A program made the translations under genes and the position numbers. From Streptomyces sclerotialus (GTDB taxonomy: Bacteria > Actinomycetota > Actinomycetes > Streptomycetales > Streptomycetaceae), in assembly GCA_000719105.1 (NCBI GenBank), contig JODX01000001.1, positions 124,001 through 188,000 of the forward strand: a stretch of 64,000 nt of DNA, in the 5' to 3' direction. A model generated the notes under the pieces. The model made no database searches, was not told the origin of the DNA, and saw only the letters and a list, made by a program, of their open reading frames with translations. The first letter of the stretch is position 1, and every line of letters starts with the position of its first letter. Shown in pieces: positions 30,621 to 38,694 of this stretch.

Positions 30621-31505
30621 ATGCCGGTCGCGGTCGATGCCCGCACCATGGCTGTGGAGGGGATGCGCCTGGGCGACCACGCCTTCGCGCACTACGCCGA
30701 CGATGACGATCGCTGGGAGGTGCTGTCGACCTTCACGCAGATCGGGCTCACCAACGGGGAGAAAGTGATCGCTCTGGGGGATCCGGCCGTCGAGCACGTG
30801 GATGTGCTCGAGCGGTTGTCCACCTGGTCGCCGACGGCTGAGGAAGCCTGGATCCGGGGCCAGTTGGAGATCACCAGCATGCGTGCGCTCATCCATCCGG
30901 ACCGCCGCTTCACGGCCGGGCGGCAGATCGGCCGGCTGAGGGAGGAGAGCGTGCGCGCCCGGCGGGAGGGCTACGCGGGACTGCGCTCGGTCATCGACAT
31001 GGCCTGGGTGCAGGACCTGAGCATGGACGTCGAGGGAGTGATGCACCGCGAGACGCACGCGGACGCTCTCTTCGCCGACCGTACCTACGCCGAGATCTGC
31101 ACCTACGACCGTCGCCGCTTCGATCCGGACGTACTGGAGGCGATGAGGGTCGGCCATCCGGTGGTGCTCCTGGAGCGACCCGGTGACCTCGCGGTCCATC
31201 ACAGTGTCAACGGTGTGCACCTGATCGGAGACGCGGACGCGGCGACAGCCGCACCCTTCGAAGCCGCCCTGCGGGACGCGTTGACCGACGCCGCCACGGC
31301 AGGCCACCTGCTGCTGGACCTCACACGCCTGTGCTTCCTGTCCGTGACCTGCGCACGTTCCCTGGTCCGCCTCGTAGCGAACGCCCGGTCCTGCAGGCGC
31401 GTGGACGTCCTCTGCTCGTCCTTCCACGCACGCCTGCTGGACGGAGTGGGCGGAGGAGTCCTGAAGAACCTCGTGCTGCCCCACCCCTCGAAGAGCTCAC
31501 AGTGA
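30621..31505 (+). CDS. MEDS-domain signalling protein with STAS-like C-terminus
   Basis: 294 residues from ATG 30621 behind GGAAGGAAG. Residues about 15-175 match the MEDS (DcmR-like sensory) layout: GDHAFAHYADDDDRWEVLSTFTQIGLTNGEKVIAL, then a RHFTAGRQ-like segment. The last 100 residues look like a STAS anti-anti-sigma domain (LLLDLTRLCFLSVTCARSLVRL) without an obvious conserved serine context. The next gene encodes an RsbW-like ATPase and overlaps it by four bases, which suggests a partner-switch module. Confidence 0.82.
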   Translation: MPVAVDARTMAVEGMRLGDHAFAHYADDDDRWEVLSTFTQIGLTNGEKVIALGDPAVEHVDVLERLSTWSPTAEEAWIRGQLEITSMRALIHPDRRFTAGRQIGRLREESVRARREGYAGLRSVIDMAWVQDLSMDVEGVMHRETHADALFADRTYAEICTYDRRRFDPDVLEAMRVGHPVVLLERPGDLAVHHSVNGVHLIGDADAATAAPFEAALRDALTDAATAGHLLLDLTRLCFLSVTCARSLVRLVANARSCRRVDVLCSSFHARLLDGVGGGVLKNLVLPHPSKSSQ

Positions 31506-31939
31506 CAGCCGCTCCAGGCAACCGGACACCCTCCGGAAACGGTCTGCTGGAGATCCCCTTCACCGCTTCTTCGCTCTCGCACGTGCGATTCCACGCCGGA
31601 GAGTGGGCCACCCGCTCCGGACTGCCCCGGGACCGCCGTGCGGAGTTCGTACTGGCAGTCCACGAAGCGGTGTCCCACGCCGTTCGGCACGGCACAGGTC
31701 ACGGTCGGCTCCACCTCCGCGAGGAACAGGGCGCCTTGCACTGCCACGTGCTCGGCGCAGGCCCGAGCCCGAGCCGCGCCGATGACACCGGTGCCCGCGA
31801 GGCGTGCGGCACGGACACAACGGAGAGCAGCGGAGAAGACCTGGCGGCGGTACGGCGGCTGACCGACCATCTGTCGATCGGTACGGCACCCGCGGACGGC
31901 ACCGTCGCCAGGTTCACCTTCACACTTCCGGCCGGGTGA
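31502..31939 (+). CDS. ATP-binding anti-sigma-factor-like protein (HATPase_c_2)
   Basis: 145 residues. GTG start overlapping the upstream stop (GTGA), so translation is coupled. The N-box region is VLAVHEAVSHAVRHG, where the usual Asn of NAVxHG is replaced by His (EAVSHAVRHG). The later G-rich ATP-lid motifs are short and degenerate (SSGEDLAAVRRLTDHL). It probably binds the upstream STAS domain. The altered N-box may reduce kinase activity. Confidence 0.8.
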   Translation: MTAAPGNRTPSGNGLLEIPFTASSLSHVRFHAGEWATRSGLPRDRRAEFVLAVHEAVSHAVRHGTGHGRLHLREEQGALHCHVLGAGPSPSRADDTGAREACGTDTTESSGEDLAAVRRLTDHLSIGTAPADGTVARFTFTLPAG

Positions 31940-32026
31940 GCACACGGGCCCGACGGCCCCACCGGGCACGGCCTCAACGAGCACGGCCGTCCGGGAAGCC
32001 GGGACTCGATTCCCCGAAGCCGGGAC

Positions 32027-33022
32027 TCAGTTCCCCACGCCGAGATCGGCCATGAACGCGGACGGGTACCGGTCGCCGCGCGCCGCGCCCATCGGCACCG
32101 CCTTCTCGATCTCCGCGAGGTCGTCCGCGGTGAGCTCCACCTCCAGTGCGGGCAGCGCCTCGGCCAGCCGCTCCCGGGTGCGGGCGCCCACCAGCGGCAC
32201 GATGTCCTCGCCCTGCGCGGCCACCCAGGCGATGGCGAGCTGGGCCACGGTGCACCCCTTCGCCTCGGCGACCCGGCGCAGCGCCTCCACGAGACCGAGG
32301 TTGTGCTCCACGTTCCCGCTCGAGAACCGCGGGTGGACACCGCGGAAGTCACCGGGGCCGGGGCTCTGCCCGGCCGCCCAGTGCCCGGAGATGAGCCCCC
32401 GGCTGAGGACGCCGTACGCGGTCAGACCGATGCCGAGCTCCCGCAGCGTGGGCAGCACCTCCACTTCCACCGCGCGGGAGACCAGCGAGTACTCGATCTG
32501 CAGGTCGGCGACCGGGTGCACGGCGTGTGCCCGCCGGACCGTCGCCGCGTCGACCTCGGACAGCCCGAGGTGCCGTACGTACCCCGCGTCGATCATCTCC
32601 TTGACCGCACCCACCGTCTCCTCGATCGGCACCGCCGGGTCCAGCCGGGCGGGACGGTAGACGTCGATGTACTCGACACCCAGCCGGGTCAGCGAGTGGG
32701 CGAGGGCGTTCTTCACCGCCTCGGGACGCCCGTCCCGCCCGACGAACTGCTGGTCGGGCCCCACCAACATCCCGAACTTGACGCTCAGCCGGTAACTGTC
32801 CCGGTCCCGGCCGCGCAGCGCCTCGGCAAGCAGCAGCTCGTTATGACCCATGGCGTAGAAGTCACCGGTGTCGATCAGCGTGACCCCGGCCTCCAGCGCG
32901 GCGTGCACGGTGGCGATGCTCTCCGAGCGGTCGACCGCACCGTACGCCCCGGACATGCCCATCGCCCCCAGCCCCAGTGCGGAAACGACCGGACCGCTGT
33001 CCCCCAGGCTTCGCATCTGCAT
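32027..33022 (-). CDS. aldo/keto reductase
   Basis: 331 residues starting MQMRSLGDSGPVVSALGLGAMGMSG, with a GAGGAGG ribosome site. This is the YakC/AKR13-type subgroup. The family DTGDFYAMGHNE segment holds the catalytic Tyr, with Lys in KFGM. The expected D-x-Y-x-x-H substrate histidine is altered: YIDVYRPARLD has arginine-proline-alanine where YxxHRxD is usual. It is a cytosolic NADPH-dependent oxidoreductase, and is divergent from an XRE regulator that probably controls it. Confidence 0.9.
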   Translation of the reverse strand: MQMRSLGDSGPVVSALGLGAMGMSGAYGAVDRSESIATVHAALEAGVTLIDTGDFYAMGHNELLLAEALRGRDRDSYRLSVKFGMLVGPDQQFVGRDGRPEAVKNALAHSLTRLGVEYIDVYRPARLDPAVPIEETVGAVKEMIDAGYVRHLGLSEVDAATVRRAHAVHPVADLQIEYSLVSRAVEVEVLPTLRELGIGLTAYGVLSRGLISGHWAAGQSPGPGDFRGVHPRFSSGNVEHNLGLVEALRRVAEAKGCTVAQLAIAWVAAQGEDIVPLVGARTRERLAEALPALEVELTADDLAEIEKAVPMGAARGDRYPSAFMADLGVGN

Positions 33023-33070
33023 GACGTCCTCCTCATGTCCGTACGTCCGTCCGAACGTCAGTACGTCCGT

Positions 33071-33110
33071 CTGACCGTCTGACCGTCTGACCGTCTGGCC
33101 GTCTGTCCGT
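33071..33110. repeat. five octamer repeats in the AKR/XRE intergenic region
   Basis: CTGACCGT three times, then CTGGCCGT and CTGTCCGT, with no gaps, flanked by TACGTCCGT copies at 33041-33070. They occupy the divergent promoter region and may bind the XRE protein. Confidence 0.75.
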
Positions 33111-33226
33111 ACGTCGTCGATCTCGCATCCACTCTGGGCCCGCGCCGCGCCGTGCGGGAGCGGAGCGTTCATCATGGGAGAGCCGCTCCCTGGCTCGGCC
33201 CGCCCGCCCCGGGAGACCATGAGGCC

Positions 33227-34105
33227 ATGCAACGCGACCAGCTCGCCGACTTCCTGCGCCGCCGCCGCGAGGCGATCCGCCCGGCCGAGGTCGGCATCGC
33301 CGACGGCCCCCGCCGCCGCACCACCGGCCTGCGCCGTGAAGAGGTCGCCATGCTGGCCGGCATGTCGGTGGACTACGTCGTACGCCTCGAACAGGGCCGC
33401 AGCAGCCAGCCCTCGCCCCAGCTCCTCGGCGCCCTGGCCCGGGCGCTGCGCCTGTCCGACGACGAACGCGACCACCTGTTCCACCTGGCCGGCCACCAGC
33501 CCCCGCCCGCCGACGGGACGGCCCGCCTGGCCCGCGCCGGCCTGATCCGTCTGCTCGACCTGCTCGGCGACACCCCTGCCTTGGTCCTGTCCGACCTGGG
33601 CGAGGCCCTCGCCCAGAACCGGGCGGCCGTCCTCCTGGCCGGCGACCACACCCACCTCACCGGAGACCGCCGCTACCTCGTGTACCGCTGGTTCACCGAC
33701 CCCGCCACCCGCGCCGCCCACCCGCCCGAGGAACACGAGTACCAGGCCCGCCAGATGGTGGCCGACCTGCGCGCCGCCGTCGGCCGCCGCGCCACCGACC
33801 CCACGGTCACCGGACTCGTCGACCGCTTGCAGTCCGCGAGCGCCGACTTCCGCCGCCTCTGGAGCGAGCACGAGGTGGCGGTCCGCCGCGCCAACCGCAA
33901 GACGCTGCTGCACCCGCGGGTGGGACGGCTGGTGATGGACTGCGAGACGCTGTTCACTCCCGATCAGCGCCAGATGCTGCTGGTGCTGACACCGGCGGAC
34001 GCGGAGACGCGGGAGCGGATGGAGCTGCTGCGGGTGCTGGGGGTCGAGGAGTTCCCCGGGGGCCCGGTGAGCTCCGCGGGGGCAGCGGACGCGCCTGGAC
34101 GGTGA
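33227..34105 (+). CDS. XRE-family regulator with MmyB-like C-terminal domain
   Basis: 292 residues, ATG 33227. The helix-turn-helix lies at about 24-75 (TTGLRREEVAMLAGMSVDYVVRLEQGR). The rest matches the MmyB-like ligand-binding domain with LSDLGEALAQNRAAVLL and YLVYRWFTDPATR. Such regulators usually act on the divergent oxidoreductase gene, here the aldo/keto reductase. They are thought to bind fatty-acid-like ligands. Confidence 0.92.
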   Translation: MQRDQLADFLRRRREAIRPAEVGIADGPRRRTTGLRREEVAMLAGMSVDYVVRLEQGRSSQPSPQLLGALARALRLSDDERDHLFHLAGHQPPPADGTARLARAGLIRLLDLLGDTPALVLSDLGEALAQNRAAVLLAGDHTHLTGDRRYLVYRWFTDPATRAAHPPEEHEYQARQMVADLRAAVGRRATDPTVTGLVDRLQSASADFRRLWSEHEVAVRRANRKTLLHPRVGRLVMDCETLFTPDQRQMLLVLTPADAETRERMELLRVLGVEEFPGGPVSSAGAADAPGR

Positions 34106-34316
34106 GGTGGACGGCGAGGCGGACGGTCGGCCAGAGGGACCGGCCCGGCATTCACTTCGGTCCGCGTTTCGGTCTGTGCTTCGGTCCGAAGGAATCCGAA
34201 CGAAACCGACGCCTGCTCCGTCGGTGGTCTTGAGGGGCGTACGAGGGCGGGCGGTGTATTCGGCCTCGTACGCCGTCCACCGAGAAGGAGTCGATCCTCA
34301 AGGAAGAGGTGTATCG

Positions 34317-34742
34317 ATGAGAGCGGTACTCCCAGGCGGTCGGGGCGCGATGGTGAGAGCTCTGATGGCGACGGCCACGGTCATGGTGTCCACGGCCTGC
34401 ATGTCGTCGGATACCGGCGAGAGCGCAGGCTCCTGCGCGGCGGTGATCGAGTACGAAGGCCGTTCCTACCTCGGGCACGGCGACTTCTCATTCACGCGCG
34501 GCACGGCACTCGGCACGGCCGTCGACCCGCCGTGCGACGACACACCCGCCGACGATGACGAAGACGAGTCGGCGGTCGAGAGAACCGCCTATGCGATCGA
34601 GGGAGTGGACCCCGGCACCGCCATCGCGGTGGAGGACGCGCCCGAGGATGTCATCTACATCCTCGACGACCCCGAGGACGACGGTGAGCTGCCTCCTGAG
34701 CTCATGAGACTGAAACTGAAGACACCGGTCGACGACAGATGA
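34317..34742 (+). CDS. putative lipoprotein, DUF6281-like
   Basis: 141 residues. A signal region MVRALMATATVMVSTAC ends in a lipobox-type cysteine at about 28. The mature part has a CAAVIEYEGRSYLGHGDFSF block and a CDDTPADDDEDES acidic loop resembling the small Streptomyces DUF6281 lipoproteins. A possible disulfide links the two mature cysteines. Extracellular; role unknown. An AAGGAAGAGG site precedes ATG 34317. Confidence 0.72.
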   Translation: MRAVLPGGRGAMVRALMATATVMVSTACMSSDTGESAGSCAAVIEYEGRSYLGHGDFSFTRGTALGTAVDPPCDDTPADDDEDESAVERTAYAIEGVDPGTAIAVEDAPEDVIYILDDPEDDGELPPELMRLKLKTPVDDR

Positions 34743-34881
34743 CGTCGGCTCGCTCGCCCCGCCCGGATCACTCGCCTCGTCCCGCGTCCGATGGCCACCC
34801 CGATCCGCCTTTGAGGACAGTAACTGACCTCATCCCCGCCTAGCGTCGCTGCCGACAGCCACCATCGGCGGAAGGATCTCG

Positions 34882-35415
34882 ATGTCCGATCAGACCAGTG
34901 CCGCGCCGACGCGCTACACCACCGTCGCGCCCTACGTCGCCACCGACGACACAGGGGCTTTCCTCGACTTCGTCTCCGAGGCGTTCGGGGGAGAGGAGCT
35001 GGGCCGGGTCACGACAGAGGACGGTTCGATCGGCCACGGCGAGATCCGGGTCGGAGACACCGTCGTGCTGGCCTTCGACCGACGCGCGGACTGGCCCGTC
35101 ATGCCGAGCCTGCTGCAGGTGTTCGTCCCCGACGCCGACAGGGCCTTCTCACAGGCCGTCGCAGCGGGCGGCCACGCCGTCACTCCCGTGGCGGACGACG
35201 CCTTCGGACAGCGCGGCGGGCGCGTCAAGGACCCGTTCGGCAACATCTGGTGGGTGGTCAGTCACGTGGAGGACCTGTCCGCGGGCGAGATGTGGAAGCG
35301 GCTCCAGGACCCCGTGTACGCCGAGGCCATGCGCGTGGCGCAGGAGACGTTCGATGCCGAGCTCAGTGGGCGCGGGCGTGGGCGGAGCAGCGCTCCTGTG
35401 AGGGTGAGCGGCTGA
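34882..35415 (+). CDS. VOC-superfamily protein, PhnB/glyoxalase-like
   Basis: 177 residues. VAPYVATDDTGAFLDFVSEAFGGEE and RVKDPFGNIWWVVSHVEDLS are the two half-site signatures of PhnB-type VOC folds. Metal-ligand residues are partly present (H52, E-poor). It may act on or bind a small molecule in the cytosol; substrate unknown. ATG 34882 follows GGAAGGATCTCG. Confidence 0.87.
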   Translation: MSDQTSAAPTRYTTVAPYVATDDTGAFLDFVSEAFGGEELGRVTTEDGSIGHGEIRVGDTVVLAFDRRADWPVMPSLLQVFVPDADRAFSQAVAAGGHAVTPVADDAFGQRGGRVKDPFGNIWWVVSHVEDLSAGEMWKRLQDPVYAEAMRVAQETFDAELSGRGRGRSSAPVRVSG

Positions 35416-35557
35416 CCGGGGAGAGGCGTGCCCACTCGCGTTCAGGGTCCGCGGGTGGGCACGCCTCGGGTCGGGGGTACGTCGCCGGTGAATGCCTCCG
35501 TAGACGCGTCCGTAAATGCCTCGACAGCGTTCACGGTGATCGGGAAAGCTGCGCGGG

Positions 35558-36064
35558 ATGACAAGAACCGACGACAGACCTCCCGCGTGGGACGAGCGCA
35601 CCCAGCTCACCACCTTCCTCGACTACGCCCGTGACACCGCCCGCGCCAAGTGCGAGGGCGCCTCCGAGGAGAACGCCCGCAAGGCACTCCTGCCGGGCTC
35701 ACCCCTCATGACCCTGAGCGGCCTGATCAACCACCTGCGCTGGGTCGAGTACTTCTGGTTCCAGGTGGTCTTCCTCGGCGAGGAGGACGAGGGCCCCTGG
35801 ACGGACGAGGACCCCGACCGCGAGATGCGCATCGCCGTCGACTTCCCGCTCACGCAGCTGCTCGACGAGTACGCCGCACAGAGCGCCCGCTACCGCGAAC
35901 TGGTCGCCGCGACCGACCTGGACACCAAGGCCGAGCGCGCCGGCCGCGACGGCCGCCACGTCGACCTGCGCTGGATCCTCCTCCACCTCACCGAGGAGAC
36001 GGCCCGCCACAACGGCCACCTGGACATCCTGCGGGAGATGCTCGACGGCACGACCGGCGACTGA
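35558..36064 (+). CDS. DinB/DUF664-family metal-dependent protein
   Basis: 168 residues forming a four-helix bundle of the DinB_2/mycothiol-transferase type. The expected metal histidines are visible in LINHLRWVEYFWF (H59) and LTEETARHNGHLDILREM (H151, H155). Mycothiol-dependent S-transferases of this fold are common in actinobacteria, so thiol transfer is a reasonable guess. Single-gene unit. Confidence 0.87.
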   Translation: MTRTDDRPPAWDERTQLTTFLDYARDTARAKCEGASEENARKALLPGSPLMTLSGLINHLRWVEYFWFQVVFLGEEDEGPWTDEDPDREMRIAVDFPLTQLLDEYAAQSARYRELVAATDLDTKAERAGRDGRHVDLRWILLHLTEETARHNGHLDILREMLDGTTGD

Positions 36065-36130
36065 GGCCTGTTGCGAAGGTGTCTGTGATGACGTCGCGCA
36101 ACGGCTCGGGTCAATGCCACGCGGCACTGT

Positions 36131-36835
36131 CTACGCCGCGGATCCCGGGTTGTCGATGCGCTGCGAGTCCTGCTCCGGCAGGCGACCGCCGAGTCGCTCG
36201 GTGAGGGCCTCGATGTGCTCCGGCTGAGCCAGGACGGACGTCGCCGTTTCCTGTCTGCGATGGAGTGCGGCGACGTCTCGACGCAACGCGCGATGGTGCA
36301 CGCGCATCCACAACCGCGTCCGCCATGGGTGCCACAGCGCCCGGAGCAGGTGTTGGGCTGTCGCCTGCCGATATTCCTCACACTGCGTCATCAGTTCCTC
36401 GAGCGACTCACCCAGGACACCGCCCAGTCGGAGGTCGATCACTCCCACGACCTCGCATTGCAGGGCACGTTCCTCGCCACCTCCGGCAAAGTCCAGAACT
36501 CTGCGGGGTATGCCGGCCGAGAGCGCAGCCACCACAAGATCTGAGATCGCTTCCCGCTGGGCGTGCTCGGCGTCACGGCCGTCATCCAGAACCGCCGTGA
36601 CGCCAAGACGCGCCGTGGCAAGCGGTCGCGCCCCGATCATGTGCCGCGACGGAGTCCCCCTCCCGCTCGGCACGATGTCGCACACCCTGTCGCGCACCGC
36701 TGCGACGCGGAGGAGCTGCTGCATGACCGCTGCTCGCAGCTGTCGGCGTTCCTGGTTCATGGAGAGGTAGTTGGTCACCACGGCGCCGACAACACCGCCG
36801 GCCGTGGTGTAAGCCAAGGTCATCCATTCAGGCAT
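36131..36835 (-). CDS. hypothetical membrane-anchored protein
   Basis: 234 residues. One N-terminal transmembrane segment (LAYTTAGGVVGAVVTNYLS, about 7-25) is followed by a long, helical, Arg/Gln/Glu-rich cytoplasmic part. No known domain. The ATG at 36835 has a weak ribosome site. Codon use is somewhat less biased than in the neighbours, and the gene stands next to a transposase relic, so it may belong to the accessory region. Confidence 0.65.
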   Translation of the reverse strand: MPEWMTLAYTTAGGVVGAVVTNYLSMNQERRQLRAAVMQQLLRVAAVRDRVCDIVPSGRGTPSRHMIGARPLATARLGVTAVLDDGRDAEHAQREAISDLVVAALSAGIPRRVLDFAGGGEERALQCEVVGVIDLRLGGVLGESLEELMTQCEEYRQATAQHLLRALWHPWRTRLWMRVHHRALRRDVAALHRRQETATSVLAQPEHIEALTERLGGRLPEQDSQRIDNPGSAA

Positions 36836-36994
36836 GGGAACCGCCTCACTGTGCCGAGAGCAAGGGAATCACTTCACACCGAAACGGTCCGAGCGTAAGC
36901 GGGCTGCTGAGCCCGGGGGAAGACCGAGATCACGTGAGCAGGCGGTGTGGTTCTAACGTGGCTGCCGGGCACCCGACGGGCGTGAGCTCACGGG

Positions 36995-37102
36995 TCACAG
37001 CCACTTTTTGAGGACCGCGAACAGCACGGTCGCCTCGTAGCGGACGGCGATCCTGGCCCAGGTGCCGTCCCGCTGCCGGCGCCGGAACAGGTCACTCGAC
37101 AT
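36995..37102 (-). pseudogene. C-terminal remnant of an IS5-type transposase
   Basis: 35 codons, MSSDLFRRRQRDGTWARIAV..., ending RYEATVLFAVLKKWL. The RYEATVL...xxWL end is characteristic of IS5-group transposases in Streptomyces. The upstream part is missing and no inverted repeats were found. It marks the left edge of the accessory region. Confidence 0.7.
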
Positions 37103-37103
37103 C

Positions 37104-37199
37104 GGCGTCCTCCGCCAGGACGGCCGCATCAACATCGCCGCTACCCGCCACCAGGTCCGTCACCTGAGCCGCCCTCTGGCCGTACTCGGATGGGCGTGA
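37104..37199 (+). pseudogene. possible second transposase-end fragment
   Basis: An open 31-codon segment with INIAATRHQVRH and RPLAVLGWA before its stop resembles the C-terminal tail of some Streptomyces transposases (RPLxLLGxx). It directly abuts the minus-strand relic. Too short for a firm call. Confidence 0.35.
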
Positions 37200-37288
37200 G
37201 CAAACAGCACTCACGAGCTCGACCGGACGGAACGACAACACACACTGTCCCCGTAGTCAGCCCCGGGAAGCATCGGCGATTCCGGGGA

Positions 37289-37876
37289 TCACCCTGTGCG
37301 GTGACGCGACGAAGCGTTCGCCTGCTTGTCGACGTCGGAGAACAGCAGGGTGGGTTCGGCGAGGATGTCGCGGCCAGCCTCGCTCTTGTAAATCTCGTCG
37401 ACGCTTCCGAACCGGGCCTCGGAGTAGTCGAGTTCCAGTAGATCGGCGGCCTGCCGGACAGATGCCTCGTCGGGCCCCTCGATCTCCAGGAACGTGGGGA
37501 GCTCGGGCCAGGTGTCGAAGTCGAAGGCGACCTCTCCCAGGCGCCACTCCTCGCGGTAGTTCTCCTGGTAGCGGACCTCGGTGAGGCCGACGCGGCGGAG
37601 GATGTCGGCCATGGCGTGCAAGTCGGCGATCTCGGTCTCGATCTCCTTCGTGCCATCGATCGTCGTGGCGTCGGTGACCTGCTTGAGCGTGAGCGTCGAG
37701 CGCGTTCCCTCGTCCCGCAGACGGAGCCACGCCCCGCCGTCGAGAAAGTCACTCTCGAAGATCTTGCGGGTGAGGAGAGTACGGGGGACCGCCTGAACGG
37801 CTCCGAGGGCGGCCAGCTTGGCCTGCAGACCGGCGACGTCAACGGCCAGGAACTTCGCCTCGTACTCGTGCTTCAT
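37289..37876 (-). CDS. CYTH-domain protein (class IV adenylate cyclase/CyaB-like)
   Basis: 195 residues from ATG 37876. It starts HEYEAKFLAVD, the ExExK signature of CYTH enzymes, and continues with LRLRDEG, LTLKQV, EIETEI and TFLEIEGPDE strands of the tunnel. CYTH proteins hydrolyse or cyclise triphosphates (thiamine triphosphate, ATP, inorganic triphosphate). It is third in a minus-strand run behind a regulator and a cyclo-ligase-like gene. The actual substrate is unknown. Confidence 0.86.
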   Translation of the reverse strand: MKHEYEAKFLAVDVAGLQAKLAALGAVQAVPRTLLTRKIFESDFLDGGAWLRLRDEGTRSTLTLKQVTDATTIDGTKEIETEIADLHAMADILRRVGLTEVRYQENYREEWRLGEVAFDFDTWPELPTFLEIEGPDEASVRQAADLLELDYSEARFGSVDEIYKSEAGRDILAEPTLLFSDVDKQANASSRHRTG

Positions 37877-37953
37877 GTGTCCTTCTCTCACAGACGGCTG
37901 GTGCACGGGCGAGCCTCGCCAGGCGGGGATTGGAGGGCGGCACATCAGCGATT

Positions 37954-38667
37954 TCACCTGCGGTTCGCTCTGACTCGCAGAGCTGGGATCGAAGCGATCT
38001 TGGCCGGGTCGAGGTGGTCCCAGAGGATGCCACCGGGCCGGTGCGGCGCGGTGCACTCGATGATCTCCTCTGGCGTGACGACCAGGTCGACCTTCACGTC
38101 GTGGTCGGTGACCGGAATCGGGGCGTCGATCACCTGGAGGGAGTGAACCGTCGTCACGACCAGAGTGTCCTGCCTGATGAGACCAGCCTCTGTGAGGAGC
38201 GCAAACTCCAGATCCGAGTAACCGGCCCCCTTGCCGATGCGAGCTCCATCGCGGTTGACCGCCACGCTCCCAAGAACCACGATGTCCAGCGGCTGCAAGG
38301 CGTCTACCTCGACCGTTGGCGCGGTCACTGCCGCGACTCGGCTGGTGGCGGCCTCATACGGTGGGACGTCCAAGACGGCGGGATCAAGCAGATAGAACGG
38401 CTTGGGCGTGGCCAGCTTCGGCACTGCCATGTACAGGAGCTTGCCTTCGGACAAAGCGCGTGCCCGCACTGGAAGTTGCGCCTTGTCCGGCACGGCCTTG
38501 ATGACCTGGGCGTTCTTCCAGTCGTCCAGTTGAGCCAGTCCGGCGGCGGCCTCCTCCGAGCCCCGGAAATCGGGGATGCGGCCGTGAGCGGTGTCGTTAT
38601 GTACTGCGTCGGCCGCGTCGAGAGCATTCCAGACCTGAGTCCGTACTAGTTGCTTGGCGTCGTGCAT
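37954..38667 (-). CDS. 5-formyltetrahydrofolate cyclo-ligase-family protein
   Basis: 237 residues from ATG 38667 (MHDAKQLVR), chosen for its GGAGG site; an ATG-type start 24 bases upstream is possible. RIGKGAGYSDLEFALLTEAG matches the G-R-G-x-G-Y-x-D nucleotide/folate-site block of MTHFS enzymes. The usual N-terminal K/R-ATP region is diverged (GRIPDFRGSEEAA). This distant subgroup may not use folate. It lies 27 bases after the regulator gene and 77 before the CYTH gene. Confidence 0.8.
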   Translation of the reverse strand: MHDAKQLVRTQVWNALDAADAVHNDTAHGRIPDFRGSEEAAAGLAQLDDWKNAQVIKAVPDKAQLPVRARALSEGKLLYMAVPKLATPKPFYLLDPAVLDVPPYEAATSRVAAVTAPTVEVDALQPLDIVVLGSVAVNRDGARIGKGAGYSDLEFALLTEAGLIRQDTLVVTTVHSLQVIDAPIPVTDHDVKVDLVVTPEEIIECTAPHRPGGILWDHLDPAKIASIPALRVRANRR

Positions 38668-38694
38668 CACGGACCTCCAGGTTTCCCTCAAGAG

